From the NCBI GenBank assembly GCA_903930485.1, contig CAIYYO010000268.1:1-8669 (forward strand): a DNA stretch of 8,669 nt, written 5' to 3'. Position numbers and translations under genes: made by a program. Shown here one piece after another: positions 5,234 to 8,669 of the stretch. Position 1 is the first letter of the stretch; each line of letters starts with the position of its first letter. The stretch is from Methanobacteriota archaeon. GTDB taxonomy: Archaea > Altiarchaeota > Altiarchaeia > IMC4 > QMZM01. Under the pieces are notes generated by a model that saw only the letters and a list, made by a program, of their open reading frames with translations, was not told the origin of the DNA and made no database searches.

Positions 5234-5839
5234 CTATTTCTCTCTATTTAACGAATCATCACTCTGATCGCTCGTCTTTTTCATCACCCAGGCGATGTTT
5301 TTGCCGAGAACCTTCATCGTCTCGACGCCTTCCTCGTCGCCCATGGCGTCTCCGGGCTCCAGTCCGTAAGCCATGTTCCAATAGCACGAGCCGGGAACGA
5401 TCATCTGGTTTATAAGGAAGAAATGGTTGATTGAGTTGAATACGTGGATGGCTCCTCCCCGCCTCACCGCTACGACGGCCGCGCCTATTTTGCGCCTGAA
5501 CATGTCGTCGTTAGCCTTTGCCGTCATCCCGGCCCGGTCTATCAATGCCTTTGTCTCAGCTGAGACGTTTGCGAAATAGGTCGGCGAACCGATTATGATA
5601 GCGTCTGCTTCGAGCATCTTCTTTATGTATTCGTTCAATTTGTCGTCTTTTTGCGCGCAGCTTTTGTCCCGTGCAGAGTGGCACTGATTGCAGGCGATGC
5701 AGCCCCGGATAAGGGTACCCCCGATCTGGACCAGCTCCGTCCTTATCTTTTCCTTTTCCAGCTCCTTGAGAACGAGCTTCACCATGGACGCAGTATTCCC
5801 GTCCTTCCTCGGGCTGCCGTTGAATGCCACTGCTTTCAT
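5234..5839 (-). CDS. Iron-sulfur flavoprotein (Isf-like), NADPH-dependent FMN reductase family
   Basis: This 201-residue flavodoxin-like protein has the FMN phosphate loop NGSPRKDGNTASM (residues 8-19), a second flavin loop GSPTYFANVSAETK (84-97) and a later AVRRGGA segment. Between the first strands lies a compact cysteine cluster, C47-x2-C50-x2-C53-x7-C61 (GCIACNQC...C), as in archaeal Isf proteins, where such a cluster binds [4Fe-4S]. It probably passes electrons between ferredoxin and a small acceptor such as oxygen species or a quinone, in the cytoplasm; the partner is not shown here. Length is normal for the family. No ribosome-binding site precedes the ATG, which fits leaderless expression from the AT-rich divergent region. 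The response-regulator remnant follows within 5 bases, probably in the same transcript. Confidence 0.9.
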   Translation of the reverse strand: MKAVAFNGSPRKDGNTASMVKLVLKELEKEKIRTELVQIGGTLIRGCIACNQCHSARDKSCAQKDDKLNEYIKKMLEADAIIIGSPTYFANVSAETKALIDRAGMTAKANDDMFRRKIGAAVVAVRRGGAIHVFNSINHFFLINQMIVPGSCYWNMAYGLEPGDAMGDEEGVETMKVLGKNIAWVMKKTSDQSDDSLNREK

Positions 5840-5888
5840 ACTATAATATTAATTAAACACCCTGCTTAATACATAAAAGAGGCAAAGC
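5840..5888. promoter_or_regulatory. Divergent promoter region
   Basis: These 49 AT-rich bases separate the flavoprotein gene (minus) from the membrane-protein gene (plus). ATAATATTAATTAA (5843-5856) could serve the plus gene, which also has AGAGG at 5878-5882, six bases before its ATG. CTTAATACATAAA (5865-5877) read on the minus strand is placed for the flavoprotein gene. Exact assignments are uncertain. Confidence 0.5.
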
Positions 5889-6296
5889 ATGGGTTCATAC
5901 GATACGTTAAGGGACGAACTCTCAAGGGATTTCACGGCCGAGGACGTGGCGCGTCTTCCTGATTACATAAAAAAAGAGGAGGAAGGATACGGAAAACGGC
6001 AGAACAAGACAGAGATGGCGCTAGTTTATTTTGTCTTAATGTTGATCCTTGTCTTATACTCTGCGTCGACCTTCTACGGCATATCTTTCACCTTGTCGAA
6101 CGAATACCTGTTGCTCGTCGCCGCCCTTGTGTTCATTCCGATAATCCTTGCTGCGGCCGTGAGACCTTCCAAAGGAAAATCAATGGTAATAAAGGTCGGC
6201 AGGGACCAGCTGACCAAGGAAGAGCGGCTGAGGCTGTATGCGAGGATGGAAGTACAGGTGAAAAAGGCAAGGGAAAGGCGCGGGGAGACGGCCTGA
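5889..6296 (+). CDS. Two-helix membrane protein of unknown function
   Basis: I do not recognise this 135-residue protein. It has an acidic, soluble N-terminus (1-42: MGSYDTLRDELSRDFTAEDVARLPDYIKKEEEG and on), two predicted membrane helices (about 43-63, VYFVLMLILVLYSAST, and 73-91, LLLVAALVFIPIILAAA) joined by a short loop, and a strongly basic helical C-terminus (about 92-135) with LTKEERLRLYARMEVQVKKARERR. Both ends are probably cytoplasmic. AGAGG lies six bases before the ATG. It is divergent from the flavoprotein gene and ends 35 bases before the next promoter-start pair, so it seems monocistronic. Codon use looks like that of its neighbours. The charged tails could hold a protein or nucleic-acid partner at the membrane, but nothing specific supports this. 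Confidence 0.8.
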   Translation: MGSYDTLRDELSRDFTAEDVARLPDYIKKEEEGYGKRQNKTEMALVYFVLMLILVLYSASTFYGISFTLSNEYLLLVAALVFIPIILAAAVRPSKGKSMVIKVGRDQLTKEERLRLYARMEVQVKKARERRGETA

Positions 6297-6302
6297 ACCA
6301 TC

Positions 6303-6310
6303 TTTATATA
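6303..6310 (+). promoter_or_regulatory. TATA box of the broken lipoprotein gene
   Basis: TTTATATA is centred 25-26 bases before ATG 6332, with no ribosome-binding site between, exactly the geometry of the leaderless genes in this window. It supports 6332 as a real start even though the frame breaks soon after. Confidence 0.65.
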
Positions 6311-6331
6311 GTTGGTCAGGGATTAATTAAT

Positions 6332-6497
6332 ATGGCGGAAAAATCTGCAAAGCCCTGGCAATATTTCTCCTGATCGCATCCATGATGTTCTCCTGTTGCA
6401 TCGGCGGCGGAGCCTCAGGCTCGCGTCGCCCTTCTGCGGCACCACCCTGGATACGGAAACCGACCAACAGGCAGAGATATGGGTTTGGGAGAAATGA
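6332..6497 (+). pseudogene. Small lipoprotein gene with two apparent frameshifts
   Basis: From ATG 6332 the frame runs only 14 codons (MAEKSAKPWQYFS) to a stop. One missing base in the five-A run at 6339-6343 explains it: with six As the start would read MAEKICKALAIFLLIASMMFSCCIGGG, a convincing lipoprotein signal with hydrophobic core and Cys. A second shift of the same direction near 6412-6428 gives SPFCGTTLDTETDQQAEIWVWEK and a stop at 6495-6497; this stretch has mostly G or C in third positions, unlike the other frames. The combined product would be about 55 residues. The second shift is less certain, since the first corrected frame stays open to 6566. A well-placed promoter precedes it. 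Real decay or deletion errors in the assembly would look the same. Confidence 0.5.
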
Positions 6498-6557
6498 CGG
6501 CAGAAGCCCGGGTTACTCCCTGCAGGAGCCCGGAAAGGCGGAAAACCCTTTAAACCA

Positions 6558-6565
6558 TTTTTAAA
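6558..6565 (+). promoter_or_regulatory. Probable TATA box of zinc-ribbon cassette B
   Basis: TTTTTAAA lies about 26 bases before ATTAACTGG (6587), matching the spacing in cassette A, so transcription probably starts near 6587. Confidence 0.5.
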
Positions 6566-6586
6566 CAACAAATCCATTATTTTAAT

Positions 6587-6739
6587 ATTAACTGGTGTAT
6601 TCCTGTTTAGAAAGTGATAGCCTTTCTGCAAGTTGGATTCCCCTAGGGATCCATGTACCTTGATTAAACATCTGGTACCTGAAAGTCCTTTGCATTTCCA
6701 GGCAGGCCACCGGCGAAACATAAAGGAGGTAAACGAAAA
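6587..6739 (+). promoter_or_regulatory. Structured 5' leader B of the zinc-ribbon gene (candidate cis-regulatory RNA)
   Basis: This is the second copy of the leader, again 153 bases from ATTAACTGGTG to the ATG. P1 pairs TAGAAAG (6608-6614) with CTTTCTG (6622-6628). P2 pairs TGGATTCCC with GGGATCCA (6634-6653) with one unpaired base. P3 pairs GTACC (6655-6659) with GGTAC (6674-6678) and is followed directly by CTGAAAG. The identical 21-base block with GGAGGT lies at 6713-6733. Outside the hairpins and this block the two leaders are much less similar. TCCTTT (6686-6691) is complementary to AAAGGA (6722-6727) at the ribosome-binding site. Confidence 0.7.
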
Positions 6740-6901
6740 ATGGCATACGGAGACAAAGGCGGCTACGGAGACAGGGAAATGCATAAAGTAATCTGTTCCG
6801 AATGCAAGAAGGAGACGGAAGTACCCTTCAAGCCATCCGGTGACAGACCTGTATACTGCAGGGACTGCTACCAGAAACACAGACCAGCAAGAAGATTCTA
6901 A
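6740..6901 (+). CDS. CxxC-x17-CxxC zinc-ribbon protein (copy B)
   Basis: This 53-residue near-duplicate of the gene at 4642 has 11 substitutions and no gaps. C19, C22, C40 and C43 are kept, as are MAYGDK, DREMHK, EVPFKPSGDRPVYC and DCYQKHRP. The changes cluster just around the first knuckle (K18I, G23K, Q24K), so the two proteins may differ in charge at the binding surface. The basic tail ends ARRF. GGAGGT at 6725-6730 lies nine bases before the ATG, against five in copy A. Function is inferred as for copy A: a zinc ribbon likely to bind nucleic acid or ribonucleoprotein. Keeping leader, coding sequence and oligo-T end together indicates duplication of a whole transcription unit with both copies under selection. 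Confidence 0.88.
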   Translation: MAYGDKGGYGDREMHKVICSECKKETEVPFKPSGDRPVYCRDCYQKHRPARRF

Positions 6902-6922
6902 TAAAATCTTTTCTTACAGGTT

Positions 6923-6949
6923 ATTTTTTTCTTTTTATTTATTTTTTTT
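6923..6949 (+). terminator. Oligo-T terminator after zinc-ribbon copy B
   Basis: Three T runs (7, 5 and 8 Ts, broken by C or A) start about 20 bases after the stop. They parallel the tract after copy A. The minus-strand gene that converges here ends at 6961. Confidence 0.7.
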
Positions 6950-6960
6950 AAATCTGTTTC

Positions 6961-7212
6961 TTATAAATTGATGGACCTGTTATTAAGCGTCCCGGCCATG
7001 TCGTAGTTGCCCTTCCGAACCCATCCCCTAGGCCTCATCGCAACCTTGTGATTCCTGCAGATGCACTTCGGATCATACACGTACTTATCCTTGCAATCCG
7101 GGCAAAGCATAACGTGTTCTTCGTTGGACTCGCCTGGTTGACCAACTTCTTCAGATTCTCCATTACCGCACGGGCAAACCAGCCGGCTCCTAGAAACTCC
7201 TACACTGACCAT
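6961..7212 (-). CDS. Small Cys-rich, probably zinc-binding protein
   Basis: This is an unrecognised 83-residue protein. Cysteines fall in pairs: C13-P-C15, C37-P-D-C40 and C50-I-C52, with H55 nearby, a pattern fit for one or two zinc sites. An acidic linker (ESEEVGQPGESNEEH) separates the first pair from the second. The C-terminal third (HKVAMRPRGWVRKGNYDM) is basic. There is no signal peptide. A TATA-like TTATAA lies about 22 bases upstream of the ATG on this strand. The frame has no competing long frame with recognisable content on the plus strand, and composition looks coding. It converges on zinc-ribbon copy B. A regulatory or ribosome-associated small protein is possible but unsupported. 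M35 is an alternative start that would keep only the second and third pairs. Confidence 0.6.
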   Translation of the reverse strand: MVSVGVSRSRLVCPCGNGESEEVGQPGESNEEHVMLCPDCKDKYVYDPKCICRNHKVAMRPRGWVRKGNYDMAGTLNNRSINL

Positions 7213-7219
7213 ATCAATA

Positions 7220-7240
7220 AGATATATGGTTTATAAGGTT
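7220..7240 (-). promoter_or_regulatory. Promoter of the small Cys-rich gene
   Basis: Read on the minus strand, CCTTATAAACCATATATC precedes ATG 7212. TTATAA at 7231-7236 is the best TATA candidate, with a start of transcription at or close to the ATG. No ribosome-binding site is seen. Confidence 0.5.
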
Positions 7241-7304
7241 ATTAGTGCGGAGGATTGACGGAGTAGCAGATTTTTATAGAATAAACTGGATCTGGGTGAT
7301 TGAT

Positions 7305-7421
7305 ATGAAACCCCCGACACGGCATTATGTATTCTTTTATCTAACTATATCCATTTACTATCATGAAAGAATGCTTCCTTTTGGCTTTGTCAGTTCTCTT
7401 CCTGTTTTCCGGGTGCGCTGA
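7305..7421 (+). CDS. Possible 38-residue ORF overlapping the start of the large lipoprotein gene
   Basis: ATG 7305 has a good ribosome-binding site (GGGTGAT, 7294-7300, four bases away) and a TATA-like TTTTTATA at 7271-7278. It encodes MKPPTRHYVFFYLTISIYYH and then runs out of frame through the signal-peptide region of the lipoprotein gene to a stop at 7419-7421. The product resembles nothing I know. It may be a small regulatory ORF, or the signals may belong to a longer leader of the lipoprotein mRNA. The overlapping part may simply follow the lipoprotein's coding constraint. Confidence 0.25.
   Translation: MKPPTRHYVFFYLTISIYYHERMLPFGFVSSLPVFRVR
7335..7340 (+). promoter_or_regulatory. TATA box of the large lipoprotein gene
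   Basis: TTTTAT is centred about 26 bases before ATG 7363, with no ribosome-binding site between, fitting a leaderless start. The upstream TTTTTATA (7271-7278) is an alternative that would give a longer leader. Confidence 0.45.
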
Positions 7422-8607
7422 GAAATCAAGTGTAGCTCAGAACGAAACGCTGCATGCCAGTCCCACAGAAAAGATAAATTCTTCTGAATGTGATTCATCC
7501 TATTTAGGCTGCGCAACGACAGAAGAAGTTGTAAAGCGCATCAATTATCTCTATGGGATAAATGACACGTATGAGATAGGTTATATCGAATGCGACTACG
7601 ATATCGGGGGCGGGGAGAGAATGACTGGCACGGGAACATTCGCAGACGGCAAGACTTTTGAATTCTACTATGAGTTTTACGGGTACAGCGCTTCAGGCGG
7701 CCATGGTTTTGAAACCTGCTTTTCCATGAACTCTGACGAAAAGGATTCGAGATTTAAAAGCGTCTCATATAATATCTGCAGGAGCCTGAGTTCAGTGACT
7801 GTGGATAACTATGGCAAGCCGATCTTTGACAATACCACAGAGACTGTGGCTTATTGCATAGACGGCGGATACGACATAAAAGACGATAAAGGCACCAGTA
7901 TATCTGTAAAACAAGAGGAAGCCCGAAGCTCTGCGGCGGTAGAACCCGGTTCGGTTCCCTGTTACAGGGGCTCGAAAGTAAATGATATAAAGCTGTTCCA
8001 GGAAGCATGCGCCAAAGCAGAACAACTAAACGACAAGTCCATAATCTGCTCTTTGGTACGGGATAAAGCCATACAGGAAGAATGCCTCGATAAGCTCATA
8101 CACGAGACAAATGATTCCTCAAACTGCGGGAAAATGTCTTTTGGAAAGGATTACTGCTATGAGCAATTTTCTATCAAGAATAAAGACTTAACGATTTGCG
8201 GCAAGATATCAAACAAAGAACAGCGGGATAACTGTTATATTGGGGATTTCAGATTTCATAATGCACGCCCCCAAAGCGGCTCTGTATCCTATGACGGAGC
8301 AACAGGAAAATTTAGAAGTCTTTTCTTTTGTCTTTTGTGGAAGGGGATGACGATCAAAGAGATAAAAGTTTCGGACAAGCTCGATCCACAGGTATCCTGC
8401 AAGGCGATTTATGAACCAGACAACAAAGTAGAAAGCGAAGGAAACTTCAGCGTCGATGCCGAATGCTCTGGAGGGACAGCGCTGAAGAATAAGGGAGACC
8501 TCTACGAGTTAGAGATAAATATCAAATTCCATGGCACCCTTCCGCAGATACGTGATATTCCTGCAGACTACCAGGAGAACGGGACATTGATGGGTGAGGC
8601 GGGCTGA
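7363..8607 (+). CDS. Large Cys-rich lipoprotein of unknown function
   Basis: This 414-residue protein opens with a lipoprotein signal, MKECFLLALSVLFLFSGC, lipobox Cys 18, so it is exported and lipid-anchored. After a Ser/Glu-rich linker comes a domain (about 45-200) rich in Tyr, Gly and Cys (GYIECDYDIGGGERM...). The middle (about 210-295) holds spaced cysteines, C216, C229, C241, C255, C265, C279 and C291, with recurring local patterns such as CGKMSFGKDYCY and CGKISNKEQRDNCY, like the short Cys-rich helical repeats seen in many archaeal surface proteins. The C-terminal part (about 300-414) looks like a beta domain with three more Cys (323, 346, 368). There are several N-x-S/T sequons. Many even Cys spacings suggest disulphides. 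Composition is less GC-rich than neighbouring genes, which may point to a different origin. The function is unknown. Confidence 0.85.
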   Translation: MKECFLLALSVLFLFSGCAEKSSVAQNETLHASPTEKINSSECDSSYLGCATTEEVVKRINYLYGINDTYEIGYIECDYDIGGGERMTGTGTFADGKTFEFYYEFYGYSASGGHGFETCFSMNSDEKDSRFKSVSYNICRSLSSVTVDNYGKPIFDNTTETVAYCIDGGYDIKDDKGTSISVKQEEARSSAAVEPGSVPCYRGSKVNDIKLFQEACAKAEQLNDKSIICSLVRDKAIQEECLDKLIHETNDSSNCGKMSFGKDYCYEQFSIKNKDLTICGKISNKEQRDNCYIGDFRFHNARPQSGSVSYDGATGKFRSLFFCLLWKGMTIKEIKVSDKLDPQVSCKAIYEPDNKVESEGNFSVDAECSGGTALKNKGDLYELEINIKFHGTLPQIRDIPADYQENGTLMGEAG

Positions 8608-8647
8608 TTTTTTGGGCGGCTTGGGCTGAAGACCCGATCCCAAGCCG
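8608..8647 (+). terminator. T-run plus 9-bp hairpin after the large lipoprotein gene
   Basis: Six Ts (8608-8613) follow the stop directly. A perfect stem, CGGCTTGGG/CCCAAGCCG (8617-8625 with 8639-8647), has a 13-base loop. No T-run follows the hairpin, so it is not a standard intrinsic terminator. The T-run alone may end transcription, or the hairpin may belong to something beyond the window edge. Confidence 0.4.
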
Positions 8648-8669
8648 ACGGTGAGAGAGAACTCGACGA

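Noticed and set aside
6323..6880. 185-codon minus-strand open frame across the broken lipoprotein, leader B and zinc-ribbon copy B.
   Set aside because: It crosses a conserved RNA leader and a strongly supported plus-strand gene, and its translation shows no family features.
7281..7289. ATAAACTGG before the small ORF as a third copy of the zinc-ribbon leader start.
   Set aside because: Only nine bases are similar, the TATA distance is wrong and no hairpins follow.
8608..8669. Start of a tRNA or other stable RNA gene at the right edge.
   Set aside because: There is a good hairpin, but no tRNA cloverleaf or T-loop motif and no rRNA, SRP or RNase P signature within the 62 bases available.

Overview
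The window looks like part of an archaeal chromosome, probably from an uncultured lineage; I cannot name the phylum. The support is indirect. Several starts sit about 26 bases downstream of a TATA-like box with no ribosome-binding site, as in archaeal leaderless mRNAs. Transcription ends look like runs of T. Gene families include SHOCT, membrane-anchored winged helix, DUF362-ferredoxin, Isf-like Fe-S flavoprotein and CxxC-x17-CxxC zinc ribbon. Exported proteins carry many N-x-S/T sequons. There are no rRNA or tRNA genes, CRISPR arrays or transposase genes.

Layout. Bases 1-815 hold the end of a MacB/LolD-type ABC ATPase overlapping a small lipoprotein with two four-cysteine repeats. Bases 840-3297 hold a locally duplicated cluster: three one-helix SHOCT proteins (S), two 'DYxxW' paralogues (D) and a membrane-anchored winged-helix regulator (R), in the order S1-R-D1-S2-D2-S3. 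Both D genes have near-identical promoters with three GTTTCA motifs at 21- and 22-base steps around the TATA box. Bases 3335-4456 encode a DUF362 protein with a 2[4Fe-4S] ferredoxin tail.

Bases 4459-4856 and 6558-6949 are two copies of one cassette: promoter, leader of about 153 nt, 53-residue zinc-ribbon gene and oligo-T end. The leaders share three hairpins in the same order, compensatory base changes in the third, and an identical 21-nt segment carrying the ribosome-binding site. Between them lie a broken response regulator (minus), an Isf-like flavoprotein (minus), a two-helix membrane protein and a broken lipoprotein gene that keeps its promoter. The right end holds a small Cys-rich minus-strand protein and a 414-residue Cys-rich lipoprotein.

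How the parts may work together. The S/R/D cluster looks like an envelope-associated set under common control, with R a natural candidate to read the GTTTCA sites; this is inference. The zinc-ribbon leaders are the best candidate for an undescribed system: a repeated, structured cis-regulatory RNA family controlling small zinc-ribbon proteins, reminiscent in layout of cold-shock leaders. Three single-base losses in two otherwise good genes may be real decay or assembly errors.
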